Shown: piece by piece, positions 20,051 through 28,513 of the stretch
Position numbering within the stretch: the stretch's first letter is position 1
How the letters are laid out: each line of letters opens with the position of its first letter
DNA from: Vibrio maritimus
Lineage (GTDB): Bacteria > Pseudomonadota > Gammaproteobacteria > Enterobacterales > Vibrionaceae
DNA length: 64,000 nt
Assembly: GCA_003263775.1 (NCBI GenBank)
Contig: JYJJ01000001.1
Span: 53,053 to 117,052, forward strand
Direction: 5' to 3'
Translations under genes and position numbers: made by a program
Notes under the pieces: generated by a model
What the model was told of the DNA's origin: nothing
What the model saw: the letters and a program-made list of their open reading frames with translations, nothing else
Databases searched by the model: none

Positions 20051-20139
20051 GTACCTTCCACACCTTACCTTTTTCTCATCCCTTCGCTAACAGCAACTCT
20101 CTTCTTGCTTTTGAGACGTGTAAAAAACGTGCCACTGTA

Positions 20140-20155
20140 TTAGACTTTAGTCTAA
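20140..20155. promoter_or_regulatory. 16-bp inverted repeat, possible operator
   Basis: TTAGACT, two T, AGTCTAA form perfect 7-base arms. The repeat lies 13 bp upstream of the candidate promoter for the small membrane protein, a normal place for a dimeric regulator. The binder is unknown. Confidence 0.4.
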
Positions 20156-20168
20156 TGCTGATTAAAAC

Positions 20169-20196
20169 TTGACCTGTTAAGTGTAATCAGTAAACT
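20169..20196 (+). promoter_or_regulatory. Candidate promoter for the 43-residue protein
   Basis: TTGACC (20169-20174) and TAAACT (20191-20196) are spaced by 16 bp. The transcript would start about 115 bases before the small ORF. Confidence 0.45.
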
Positions 20197-20319
20197 AGGC
20201 GTTCTTGGAGTAAGGTCACACTTTTTTGTTCACATTTTCTCCTTCCTCAAGAATGGAATTTACTTTTGATTGGACAGTATTCACTTGGATGTCAATGAGT
20301 TAGGTGATAGAGGTTTGTT

Positions 20320-20451
20320 ATGTACAATCACTTTTTGGTAAGGCTCACCATCGGCGCTTTGGTCGTACTGGGTATTAAGTTGAGCGCATTATACTTTTTG
20401 CCTATGGTGCTTCTGCTCAACACACATCATAAAGAATTCTTTGGATGGTAA
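20320..20451 (+). CDS. Small hydrophobic membrane protein of 43 residues, unknown function
   Basis: A short ORF not matching anything I recognise. An ATG follows AGAGG by 6 bases. The protein MYNHFLVRLTIGALVV continues as one hydrophobic helix of about 30 residues with a Lys near the middle and ends HHKEFFGW. The stop codon runs straight into a strong intrinsic terminator. The package of promoter, ribosome site, single-helix composition and terminator fits a real microprotein rather than noise. It sits between sspB and a convergent GntR regulator. Its role is unknown, though one-helix proteins of this size commonly bind larger membrane proteins. Confidence 0.65.
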   Translation: MYNHFLVRLTIGALVVLGIKLSALYFLPMVLLLNTHHKEFFGW

Positions 20452-20475
20452 AAATCGGGGCTAGCCCGATTTTTT
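20451..20475. terminator. Bidirectional terminator, small ORF and GntR gene
   Basis: AAAATCGGG pairs with CCCGATTTT around a five-base loop. An A-run and a T-run flank it, so it can serve both converging transcripts. It overlaps the last base of the small ORF. Confidence 0.9.
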
Positions 20476-20477
20476 GT

Positions 20478-21149
20478 TTAGTTCATTTCGATTTCGCTGA
20501 CCGTCGGTTCGATGTCTTTCATCATATCGTTGAGATATTGGGTCAGTTGTTGACGAGCCCCGTCGATGTCTTTATCGAGCGTTAGCTTCATCATCTTCTC
20601 GTGCTCTTCAAGGTTAAATAACTCTGAGAAGGCTTTAGGCGAGTGGCTTAGTGAGATGCGGCGATAGCGTTTGACTTGTCTGATGATGTCATTAAAGAAG
20701 TCGAGCATGTTCTTAGAGAAGCATCCGCTGAGCAAAGAACTATAGAAAGCTTCTTGACGATCTTCCCATTCCTGCCAGTTAAAATTATCCCCTTGGAACT
20801 TGAAGCGAGATAGCTTGTGGAACTCTGTTAGGATTTCTAACTCCCAACTTTCGCTGCCTTGCTGGATTGACTTCTCCAACAGTACCGACGAGACAACCTT
20901 CAAGCTTTCATACAAATCATACAGCTCTACCTTAGAAATAGGTGCTACCCAGCAGCCTTTTTGTGGTTCGAGTTTGACGTATTTAATCCACGAAAGTTGA
21001 ATCAGTGCTTCTCGAATAGGAGAGGCTCCTACGTTGTACTTTTCCTTAAGCTCAGCGACCACCAGTTTTTGGTTAGGCTTGAGCTCCCCCGATAGAATAT
21101 CCTGACAGATCATTTTAGCGACTTTGTCTGTCAATGTTGGGCTTGACAC
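20478..21149 (-). CDS. GntR-family transcriptional regulator, FCD type
   Basis: A 223-residue regulator: an N-terminal winged helix (about residues 5-70, with LVVAELKEKYNVGASPIREALIQL the typical GntR recognition helix) and an all-helical C-terminal ligand domain of the FadR/FCD group (about 80-210), with polar residues that may bind a metal and an organic acid. It starts with GTG, preceded by AGAGG at the right distance. The neighbour on its 5' side is pykF, transcribed the same way but separated by its terminator. The target genes and ligand are not evident. Confidence 0.85.
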   Translation of the reverse strand: MSSPTLTDKVAKMICQDILSGELKPNQKLVVAELKEKYNVGASPIREALIQLSWIKYVKLEPQKGCWVAPISKVELYDLYESLKVVSSVLLEKSIQQGSESWELEILTEFHKLSRFKFQGDNFNWQEWEDRQEAFYSSLLSGCFSKNMLDFFNDIIRQVKRYRRISLSHSPKAFSELFNLEEHEKMMKLTLDKDIDGARQQLTQYLNDMMKDIEPTVSEIEMN

Positions 21150-21261
21150 GTTACACCTCTTAACTCAGAAAATAAAATCTGGAAACGCACGGCGGTATGC
21201 CGTGTTGTAAAGCATGTCTGATAGTACAGCGTGTTGAAAATTTGGGCAAGAAAATTATAAA

Positions 21262-21286
21262 AAAAAGAGGGCGTAAGCCTCTTTTT
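21262..21286 (-). terminator. Terminator of pykF
   Basis: Stem AAAAAGAGG/CCTCTTTTT with a seven-base loop. On the minus strand it is followed by a long T-run, 28 bp after the pykF stop. Confidence 0.85.
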
Positions 21287-21313
21287 ATAGATATTTTGTA
21301 TATATCTTCGGAA

Positions 21314-22726
21314 TTATAGTACGTGAACAGACGCTGTGTTCGTAGTACCAGATGCTACTAGTGCACCAGAAACCATAACTACGATGTCGCCTTTCTTACC
21401 AAAACCAGATTCTAGAGCGTACTCTTTACCGTTTTTGTAGAACTCATCAGTGCTGTCGATTGAATCAACAAGAACTGGACGAACACCTTTAGTAAGAACT
21501 AGCTGTGCAGCTGTTTTAGCGTTAGTCGTTAGAGCAACGATGCTTGCTGTTGGGAAGTACTTACGTACAGAACGTGCAGACTTACCACCTTCAGTAGCAA
21601 CGATGATTAGAGGAGCAGCTAGCTTCTCAGCTGTGTCTACTGCACCTTTACATACTGCTTCAGTGATACGTAGGCGTGGGCTGTCTAGGCGAGAACCTAG
21701 TTCAGCTTTCAGTGCGCCGTCAGTACGGTTAGCGATTTGAGCCATGATAGTTACCGCTTCAACAGGGTACTTACCTTTCGCTGTTTCACCAGAAAGCATT
21801 ACTGCATCTGTACCGTCCATGATTGCGTTCGCAACGTCACCCGCTTCTGCACGAGTTGGACGTGGGTTGTTGATCATAGAATCAAGCATTTGAGTTGCAG
21901 TGATAACAGTCTTACGAGCACGGTTACACTTCTCGATCATCATCTTCTGAGCGAAGATTACTTCTTCAGCTGGGATTTCAACACCTAGGTCACCACGTGC
22001 AACCATGATGCCGTCAGAAAGCTCAAGGATCTCGTCGAAGTTATCTACACCTTCTTGGTTCTCAATCTTAGAGATGATGTGGATGTTTTCGCCACCGTTT
22101 GCGTTTAGCACTTCACGGATTTCTTTAACGTCTGCTGCTTTACGGATGAAAGATGCAGCTACGAAATCAACGCCTTGCTCACAACCAAACTTAAGGTCGT
22201 TCTTATCTTTTTCAGATAGAGCTGGAAGTTGAACAGAAACGCCTGGAAGGTTAACACCTTTGTTTTCACCAAGTGCGCCGTTGTTAAGAACTTTACACTT
22301 AACTTCAGTGTCAGTTGTAGAGATAACTTCCATTTCGATTAGACCGTCGTCTACTAGGATAGTGTTACCAGCAGAAAGATCTTTTGCGAAACCTGCGTAA
22401 GTTACAGCAACAGTGTTTTTGTTACCTACAACAGCGATGTCAGTTGTGAAAGTGAATTCTTGACCAGCTACTAGATCAACGTCGTTGCCGCCTTCTAGCT
22501 TGATAGTACGAATTTCTGGACCTTTAGTGTCTAGAAGAATTGCAAGTTGCTTACCTACGTTTGCCATTACTTCACGGAAGTTAGCAATACGAGTGCCGTG
22601 CTCTTCGTAGTCACCGTGAGAGAAGTTTAGACGCATAACGTTCATGCCAGCGTTAACAAGCTCAGTTAGCTTCTCTACTGATTCAGTTTTAGGGCCAATC
22701 GTACATACGATTTTGGTCTTTTTCAT
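21314..22726 (-). CDS. pykF: Pyruvate kinase, PykF type (type I)
   Basis: Pyruvate kinase converts phosphoenolpyruvate and ADP to pyruvate and ATP, the last step of glycolysis. It begins [16 protein letters not shown] and carries the active-site signature [14 protein letters not shown] and [12 protein letters not shown], with the A domain, B domain and C-terminal regulatory domain in order. The length is 470 residues as in E. coli PykF, the fructose-1,6-bisphosphate-activated isozyme. The long leader region upstream suggests regulation, but I could not identify a convincing Cra or CRP site. Confidence 0.96.
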   Translation of the reverse strand: MKKTKIVCTIGPKTESVEKLTELVNAGMNVMRLNFSHGDYEEHGTRIANFREVMANVGKQLAILLDTKGPEIRTIKLEGGNDVDLVAGQEFTFTTDIAVVGNKNTVAVTYAGFAKDLSAGNTILVDDGLIEMEVISTTDTEVKCKVLNNGALGENKGVNLPGVSVQLPALSEKDKNDLKFGCEQGVDFVAASFIRKAADVKEIREVLNANGGENIHIISKIENQEGVDNFDEILELSDGIMVARGDLGVEIPAEEVIFAQKMMIEKCNRARKTVITATQMLDSMINNPRPTRAEAGDVANAIMDGTDAVMLSGETAKGKYPVEAVTIMAQIANRTDGALKAELGSRLDSPRLRITEAVCKGAVDTAEKLAAPLIIVATEGGKSARSVRKYFPTASIVALTTNAKTAAQLVLTKGVRPVLVDSIDSTDEFYKNGKEYALESGFGKKGDIVVMVSGALVASGTTNTASVHVL

Positions 22727-22874
22727 GGAAGATACTCTCCGGTAAATATTATTACAATTTGAAAGTTAGTATTAGTCTCTCTAGAAGGCTAGGGATGCCC
22801 ACAAATAATTCACGTGAGCTATCAATTTCTTTCTCTAGTTTCGCTTCTTCTAGGAGTGAAAGTCTTTCATCAAG

Positions 22875-22895
22875 TTTAGTCATTTTATGACTAAA
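22875..22895. repeat. Perfect 21-bp inverted repeat in the pykF leader
   Basis: TTTAGTCAT and ATGACTAAA flank a TTT spacer. It lies about 150 bp upstream of pykF, so it may be an operator or an RNA hairpin in the untranslated leader. No T-run of terminator type follows on the minus strand. Confidence 0.5.
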
Positions 22896-23209
22896 TGAGG
22901 CGCTTTCTAGGCCACTTTTTTGGGCACTTACTAGGTTAATTCAGTAAGATTGCAAAAAAATAACCGCTAATTCTGTAATTTTTTTTCTTTTCGGGCACGA
23001 ATTCTACCACCGAATTGATCGGATTTCACCGTGCATAAGTTGTTTTAGAGCAAGGTTTCGGCGCTTAAGATTTAATTTTTGGATCAAAATAAATAAACCG
23101 GATGAATCACCACCATTTGGTAACTTTTTTTCAAAACTGACAGATGTGCGGTAAAACAAGGTGTAAAACGATTGCGTTTAACTTTTGTCGATAATCTCTG
23201 CGTATTTAG

Positions 23210-23226
23210 TGTGATTTGTCATCACA
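23210..23226. promoter_or_regulatory. CRP-like palindrome with non-standard spacing
   Basis: TGTGA and TCACA are perfect CRP half-sites but are separated by 7 bases instead of 6. In view of the indels elsewhere, one base may be an error; as written it would be a poor CRP site. Confidence 0.3.
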
Positions 23227-23323
23227 TTGAGATAGGAGTCAGCAGTTTTTACACGGTTGTGAATCTAAAGAGATGACCGCTTACCTAAAGGTGATGTTGG
23301 TAAGCGGATTGTCATTAATGGCG

Positions 23324-24073
23324 TTAACGGTGACGCTCTGGTCGATTACTAGATTGGTTAAGCAGTTGGTTTGCAGCCAAAATCTGACGAGACATACTTT
23401 TGACCGAGGCATCAAGAATATCGATACCCCAAAGCGGCAGTTTGTCCGAAATAGAATAAAAAGCCCATTGGCCTTTTCGTCTGTCAGTGACGATACTGCA
23501 GTTTCTCAACACCGCAAGCGCGCGAGATATCTTCGGCTGAGATTCCTGAAGCGCCTCACACAACTCGCCCACGCTCAGTTCGACCTCGGTAAAGATCATT
23601 AGCGTGATCAAAAGGCGGGTTGGATCGCTCAAGCATTTATGTACCACCAAAGGATCGAAGTCGAGATCGTGTGCATCGCTGTGAACCGTCATAAACAGAT
23701 CAATGCGTTTTTGCAGATCATATAAAGAGGCTTCGAAGGAGGTTTCAGAGATCGATGTCGGGCTAGGGAGATCCCAAAATAGACTTTCGTTACTATTTTC
23801 AAATACCCCACATTCACGCTGCGCTGATGAACATAAGGTAATGACATAATCAAAATGTTCGCCTTGGAACTCTTCAATAGATTTAGAGCGCAGAGCATCA
23901 ATAGCAAACTCGGCTTGTTGTAAAGTTTCGATGGTTCGATTGTCGACCTGACTTGGGCTACTGCCTGCGCTAGATGCCTGATAGAGCGGCGCATAATCTC
24001 TGTTAACAATGGCTTCTGCCAGTTGCGAGCGCGCAGAATTTCCACGGCAAACAAAGAGAATTCTTTTGGTCAT
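23324..24073 (-). CDS. Arsenate reductase (thioredoxin-type ArsC) fused to an ArsR-type regulator
   Basis: A 249-residue two-domain protein. Residues 1-130 form a low-molecular-weight phosphatase-fold arsenate reductase: P-loop CRGNSAR with Cys9 and Arg15, then Cys81 and Cys88 in LCSSAQREC, and the acid Asp101 in WDLP. This is the three-cysteine set of the S. aureus ArsC type, which uses thioredoxin. Residues about 138-235 are an ArsR/SmtB winged helix (CLSDPTRLLITLM, ESQPKISRALAVLR) with cysteines 147, 172 and 192. The reading frame is intact, so the fusion is real in this sequence. It could couple arsenate reduction with arsenite sensing. The nearest ars genes are 5.5 kb away. Confidence 0.88.
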   Translation of the reverse strand: MTKRILFVCRGNSARSQLAEAIVNRDYAPLYQASSAGSSPSQVDNRTIETLQQAEFAIDALRSKSIEEFQGEHFDYVITLCSSAQRECGVFENSNESLFWDLPSPTSISETSFEASLYDLQKRIDLFMTVHSDAHDLDFDPLVVHKCLSDPTRLLITLMIFTEVELSVGELCEALQESQPKISRALAVLRNCSIVTDRRKGQWAFYSISDKLPLWGIDILDASVKSMSRQILAANQLLNQSSNRPERHR

Positions 24074-24143
24074 GGTTTCCTCTAGTATTAGGAGGGACTT
24101 TTGAGGTGTTGGGGATATTATGGAAGGCTTTGGCAGTGAAAGA

Positions 24144-24169
24144 AAGACCTTTCCTATCGGAAAGGTCTT
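24144..24169 (-). terminator. Hairpin after the epimerase gene
   Basis: An 11-base-pair perfect stem (AAGACCTTTCC and complement) with a TATC loop. On the minus strand a T-rich stretch CTTTCTTTC follows. It ends the rpiB-epimerase transcript. Confidence 0.7.
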
Positions 24170-24211
24170 GTCAGAAATGGGGGAGGCCGTGACAGGAGCG
24201 TGGTGGAAGCG

Positions 24212-24889
24212 TTACGCTGCCTGTTCAAGTTTGGTGTTGGCGATGGATCTTAAGTTATCCATGGTTTCAGCATAGCTGGTTTCTTTACCAAATAGACCAG
24301 CAGTGCCCAAGATAAAGTATTCAATCTTATCTTTTAGCTGCTCAATCACTTCCGGGCTAATCGCACCATCGATAGCGAGTTTAGTCTGAGTGCCCTGTTT
24401 TTCGATCATCTCGATAATACGATCAATACGATTAAAGGCATTCGGAATGAATTTTTGACCCGCAAAGCCAGGATTTACCGACATCACTAGAATCACATCG
24501 GTGACATCAAGCACATCTTCAATCACACTCAGTGGCGTTCCAGGGTTAATCGCTAGACCTGATTTAATGCCCTTAGCTTGAATGTTTCCCAGTGTTCGGT
24601 GCAGATGAGGAGGCGCCTCGGCATGAACATACATCAAGCTTGCACCTAGGTCGGCAAAAAGATCGATGTATTGATCTGGGTTAGACAGCATTAAGTGCAC
24701 GTCATAAGGAATCGAAGTGGTGTCACGGATCGCTTTGATATCTTCAGGACCGAGTGCAAAGTTAGGCACAAAGTGGCCATCCATTACATCGATATGCAGC
24801 ATATCAACCTTCGCTTTCTCCAGTTCCGCTAGCTCTTGTGGCAGTTTAGCGAAATCGACACACATCATTGAGGGACAAAACTTAGCCAT
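24212..24889 (-). CDS. Ribulose-phosphate 3-epimerase family protein, probably D-allulose-6-phosphate 3-epimerase-like
   Basis: A (beta/alpha)8 sugar-phosphate epimerase of 225 residues. Metal and catalytic motifs are HIDVMDGHFVPN, VHLM, MSVNPGFAGQ and DGAISP. The N-terminus CPSMMCVDFAKL resembles AlsE (SPSLMCMDL) more than housekeeping Rpe. AlsE interconverts allulose 6-phosphate and fructose 6-phosphate. The ATG at 24889 follows GGAG and overlaps the end of rpiB by 8 bases; a longer frame would start inside rpiB. With rpiB it forms an operon divergent from the PTS gene. The exact substrate is inferred. Confidence 0.8.
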   Translation of the reverse strand: MAKFCPSMMCVDFAKLPQELAELEKAKVDMLHIDVMDGHFVPNFALGPEDIKAIRDTTSIPYDVHLMLSNPDQYIDLFADLGASLMYVHAEAPPHLHRTLGNIQAKGIKSGLAINPGTPLSVIEDVLDVTDVILVMSVNPGFAGQKFIPNAFNRIDRIIEMIEKQGTQTKLAIDGAISPEVIEQLKDKIEYFILGTAGLFGKETSYAETMDNLRSIANTKLEQAA

Positions 24890-25334
24890 GAGCGTGCTCC
24901 TTTTCAATGTCTGCGATTTGGTTAACGCGGTTTTGGTGGCGACCACCTTCAAACTCACCTTCTAGCCAACGATCAACAATCATTTTAGCCAGTTCAATAC
25001 CCACGACTCGAGAGCCAAATGAAAGAATATTGGTGTCGTTGTGTTCACGAGAAAGTTGGGCGGTATAAGGATCGCTACAAACTACGGCGCGGATCCCAGG
25101 AACCTTGTTAGCCGCTAGTGAAATGCCAACCCCTGTTCCGCAAATCAAAATTCCGCGATCGGCTTCACCCGATTTCACCGATTTTGCTACCGCTAGACCA
25201 TACTGAGGGTAGTCAGTGCGCTCTGGAGATTGGGCGCCCAAGTCGATCACTTGGTGACCTTTTTGCTCTAAGTGGTTAATGATTAAAGCTTTGTGTTCGA
25301 AACCTACATGGTCACAACCGAGAGAGATGATCAT
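24882..25334 (-). CDS. rpiB: RpiB/LacAB-family sugar-phosphate isomerase
   Basis: A 150-residue aldose-ketose phosphate isomerase. The catalytic Cys is in LICGTGVGIS, the phosphate and ring-opening region is GCDHVGFEHK, and the histidine is in REHNDTN. RpiB enzymes interconvert ribose 5- and ribulose 5-phosphate and also allose 6- and allulose 6-phosphate. The partner gene downstream looks like an allulose-6-phosphate epimerase, which favours the six-carbon reaction here. It is the first gene of a two-gene operon. Confidence 0.87.
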   Translation of the reverse strand: MIISLGCDHVGFEHKALIINHLEQKGHQVIDLGAQSPERTDYPQYGLAVAKSVKSGEADRGILICGTGVGISLAANKVPGIRAVVCSDPYTAQLSREHNDTNILSFGSRVVGIELAKMIVDRWLEGEFEGGRHQNRVNQIADIEKEHAHG

Positions 25335-25547
25335 TTTGTTGATACCTTAGCCGATAAAGTTGGGTTTAGTTTACGTAAAAATTCACAATAGTAAATTATT
25401 AAATTTCACTTAGAATCCAAAATAAAAGCTAACCTATTGTTTTTTATTTAAAATAAATTTTACGATAAAATTCACGATTGTGTTAATTTCATAAATAAAT
25501 TTATTTTGTGACAATGATCGTCGTCTGCCATGCAAAGGAGTGATAGA
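25335..25547. promoter_or_regulatory. Divergent promoter region of the sugar cluster
   Basis: Very A+T-rich, with ACAATAG (25385-25391) and CTATTGT (25434-25440) as separated inverted copies. It must carry promoters for rpiB leftward and the PTS gene rightward, and is the natural place for RpiR binding. I cannot assign exact elements. Confidence 0.45.
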
Positions 25548-25589
25548 TTGAAACGCAATTACTCAACAAACAAATCGCAGGATGAAGTG

Positions 25590-26984
25590 ATGTCTTATTC
25601 GTTGATTGCAGAAGAGCTGGTGAGCTCGTTAGGCGGTGAAGAAAACATTGTCTCAGTGGCACACTGCGCCACACGTTTACGTGTGATGGTGGCCGATGAG
25701 AAAAAAATTGATAAAGAGAAAATTGAAGACACTGATAAGGTGAAAGGGGCGTTCTTCAATAGCGGTCAGTACCAAATCATCTTCGGAACAGGTACCGTAA
25801 ACCGAGTGTTTGAAGCGGTTCAAAACCTAGATTTGACGACCTCTTCAAAATCAGAAATTAAACAGGCCGCAGAGCAGCAAGGTACGGCATTACAACGCGC
25901 TATTCGTACGTTCAGTGACGTGTTTGTCCCGCTGATTCCTGCACTCGTGGCAACGGGTTTGTTCATGGGACTTCGCGGCCTCGTAACGCGCCCAGAAGTA
26001 CTGGCTCTATTTGGTCTTACGCCTGAATCTATCCCGGCTAATTTCATTCTTTATACTCAAATTCTGACGGATACGGCGTTCATCTTCTTACCGGCAATGG
26101 TAGCTTGGTCTGCAAGCCGCGTGTTTGGTGGTACCCCATTAATCGGCTTGGTGTTAGGTCTTATGTTGGTATCACCGGCACTGCCTAACGCTTGGGCGGT
26201 GGGTTTTGGTGAAGCGAGTCCGCTGATGTTCTTTGGCTTTATCCCTGTGGTTGGCTATCAAGGCTCGGTGATCCCTGCATTTATTGCCGGTTTCTTAACG
26301 GCCAAACTGGAACGCCGCATTCGCTCAGTGATGCCAGAGGCGTTTGATCTGGTCATGACCCCGTTCCTAACCCTACTCATCATGAGTGCGGTTTCTCTAC
26401 TCGCGGTTGGTCCACTATTCCACATGGTGGAAGTGGCAATGGTAGAAGCGACGAAATATCTGTTAGACCTACCATTTGGTTTAAGTGGTCTGTTTATTGG
26501 TTTCGTTTGGGATCTGATTGTGATTACCGGCGTACACCACGTCTTCAACTTGCTTGAAATCCAGCTTCTTGCAAACGAAGGCAGTAACGTGTTCAACGCT
26601 CTAATTACTGGTGCGATTTCTGCTCAAGGTGCGGCGTGTCTGGCGGTGGGCATGAAGACTCAAAGTAAGAAGCTGAAAGCACTATGTTACCCATCTACAG
26701 TATCGGCATTCCTTGGCATTATTGAGCCAGCTATCTTTGGTGTGAACTTACGTTACTACCGTCCATTTGTCTTCGCATTGATTGGCGGCGCTGCGGGTGG
26801 CTTTGTAGCGCAAATTCTTGGTCTTGCAGCAAGTGGTATGGCGGTGACGGTAATCCCAGGCACCTTGCTTTACCTAGACGGTCAGATTCTATCTTACCTA
26901 CTGGTGCATGCTGTGAGCTGCGGTGTGGCGTTCTCTCTAACGTACACCATGGGCTTCTCAGACAAAATGCTAGAAAAGAAATAA
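25590..26984 (+). CDS. PTS sugar transporter EIIBC, sucrose/glucoside type
   Basis: A phosphotransferase permease: EIIB at about residues 1-85, with phospho-Cys in VAHCATRLRV, then an EIIC domain of about ten helices at about 105-464. No EIIA domain follows, as in ScrA proteins that borrow EIIA-Glc. The substrate is imported and phosphorylated. I chose ATG 25590 (AGGA seven bases upstream), where family similarity begins. A TTG at 25548 has a stronger AAGGAG site and would add 14 residues. It leads the PTS-GH32-RpiR run. Confidence 0.87.
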   Translation: MSYSLIAEELVSSLGGEENIVSVAHCATRLRVMVADEKKIDKEKIEDTDKVKGAFFNSGQYQIIFGTGTVNRVFEAVQNLDLTTSSKSEIKQAAEQQGTALQRAIRTFSDVFVPLIPALVATGLFMGLRGLVTRPEVLALFGLTPESIPANFILYTQILTDTAFIFLPAMVAWSASRVFGGTPLIGLVLGLMLVSPALPNAWAVGFGEASPLMFFGFIPVVGYQGSVIPAFIAGFLTAKLERRIRSVMPEAFDLVMTPFLTLLIMSAVSLLAVGPLFHMVEVAMVEATKYLLDLPFGLSGLFIGFVWDLIVITGVHHVFNLLEIQLLANEGSNVFNALITGAISAQGAACLAVGMKTQSKKLKALCYPSTVSAFLGIIEPAIFGVNLRYYRPFVFALIGGAAGGFVAQILGLAASGMAVTVIPGTLLYLDGQILSYLLVHAVSCGVAFSLTYTMGFSDKMLEKK

Positions 26985-26998
26985 GCGATTTAATGACC

Positions 26999-27020
26999 AG
27001 CCTCCCTGTCTAGGGAGGCT
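26999..27020 (+). repeat. Intercistronic hairpin before the GH32 gene
   Basis: A perfect nine-base-pair stem (AGCCTCCCT/AGGGAGGCT) with a GTCT loop is followed by TTGGAGTTTTT and then ATG. GGAG is the GH32 ribosome site. It may act as a partial terminator or protect the upstream mRNA. Confidence 0.7.
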
Positions 27021-27031
27021 TTGGAGTTTTT

Positions 27032-28440
27032 ATGACAGACACTCAATACCTGCTGCAAACCATCGAATCTTTACTCAATGTGCCAAAACAAGGTGAGCAC
27101 GATCCTTACCGTCCAGTTTGGCACTTTGCACCTCGTGTCGGTCTGCTTAATGACCCAAATGGACTGAGCTTCTATAACGGTGAGTACCATTTGTTTTATC
27201 AGTGGAATCCACTTGAATGCGAGCATGGCGCAAAGGCATGGGGACTTGCGACCTCAACAGATATGATCCATTGGCAACATAAGCCGCTGGCTTTGGCACC
27301 AACAGAAGAGTACGAGGTCTCTGGTTGCTATTCTGGCTCTGCAATTGAAGTGGATGGCAAACTAGAACTGTTTTATACCGGTAATGTTAAATACCCACAA
27401 GGTGGTCGTACTGCTTACCAATGCCGCGCTCAGCTGAGTGAATCTGGAGAAGTGAAGAAACTTGGTCCGGTGATGGATCTACGGCCGGTTATAGCGGTCA
27501 TGTGCGTGACCCTAAGGTTTGGCGCCATGGTGATGACTATTACATGGTGTTAGGTGCTGAAGATCTTCAAAAACGAGGAGTGGTTATTTTATATCGTTCT
27601 CGCGATTTAACCACGTGGCAAAAATGCGGAGATATCTACGGTACAGACATTAACGGCAAACAAGACAATAACTTCATGCTCGAATGCCCAGACTTGTTCC
27701 CGTTAGATGGTAAAGATGTCCTGATTACCTGCCCGAAGACTTGGATTGATATCGACGGTAAGGCGACTGAAACCTTTGATGTTGAAGTGACGATTGGTTC
27801 GCTGGATTACCAGCAGGCTGATTATCAAGTAGAGAGTACCTGTTTGCTGGATTATGGCTTTGACTTCTATGCACCGCAAACATTTGAAGACGCAGACGGA
27901 CGCCGCTTGCTGTTTGGCTGGATGGGTAAGCCGGATGAGTATGAATCTTATCAACCGACCAAGGCGTTTGGATGGATTCATCAAATGACTTGCCCGCGCC
28001 GTTTGACGATTTTGAATAATGAAGTGTTGCAGCAACCAGCAGAAGAGTTGGCGACAATGAGACGAAACCACCTCTCTGGTCATTGCTTATCTACGTCCCT
28101 TGTGGGGCTGAGTGCAGAACTGTTATTGCAAGATATTGATGGGGCGACGAGTACGATTACCATCGCAGACGATCTTGTGTTAGAGGTGACACCAAGTGGT
28201 GTGACAACCAAACGTAAGAATCTAAAAACGGGTCTGTGGCAACAGAAAACCTGGCAAGGTAAAGCAACATCACTGCAATTACTGCGTGATAGTTCTTGTG
28301 TGGAAGTGTTTATTAACGGCGGACGAGCGGTCATGACCAGTAGGATGTTTGGCAAAGCGAGCGGCGTTATGCACGACTGTGGTTTCCGATTTGAAAGTGA
28401 TAAACCAATGTCTTATCAGCATTGGACATTAGAAGGTTAG
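27032..28440 (+). CDS. Glycoside hydrolase family 32, sucrose-6-phosphate hydrolase-like (frame broken by one missing base)
   Basis: GH32 enzymes cleave beta-fructofuranosides. The three active-site motifs are present: nucleophile LNDPNG, transition-state stabiliser RDPK and acid/base ECPD. A five-bladed propeller (about residues 30-330) precedes a beta-sandwich. The frame breaks near 27482, where a C is missing in CTACCGGCCGG; restored, it reads PAGYSGHVRDPKVW and the product is 469 residues, the normal size. It directly follows the PTS gene, so a phosphorylated disaccharide is the likely substrate. No fructokinase gene is nearby, unlike standard sucrose operons. Confidence 0.88.
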
Positions 28441-28513
28441 CGTTTGGATACGCAAAGCTCACTTGTGAGTGAGGAAAAGCCAGAGGTTTTAGGGTTATAA
28501 TGAGGGAAATACT

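Larger units (their letters stand above)
22727..23323. other. Long intergenic region upstream of pykF
   Basis: About 600 bp with no gene I can defend. It should contain the pykF promoter and leader (minus strand). Two symmetric elements are visible: a 9-3-9 inverted repeat at 22875-22895 and TGTGA/TCACA half-sites at 23210-23226. A plus-strand ORF beginning at 23273 runs antisense into the next gene and I do not accept it. Confidence 0.5.

Noticed and set aside
23273..23602. Plus-strand ORF starting with a hydrophobic segment (MTAYLKVMLVSGLSLMAL)
   Set aside because: Most of it is antisense to the ArsC-ArsR fusion gene and has no family features; the AAAGAG sits with no spacing before the ATG. 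The hydrophobic first 25 residues lie in a non-coding gap, so a shorter real gene is not fully excluded.
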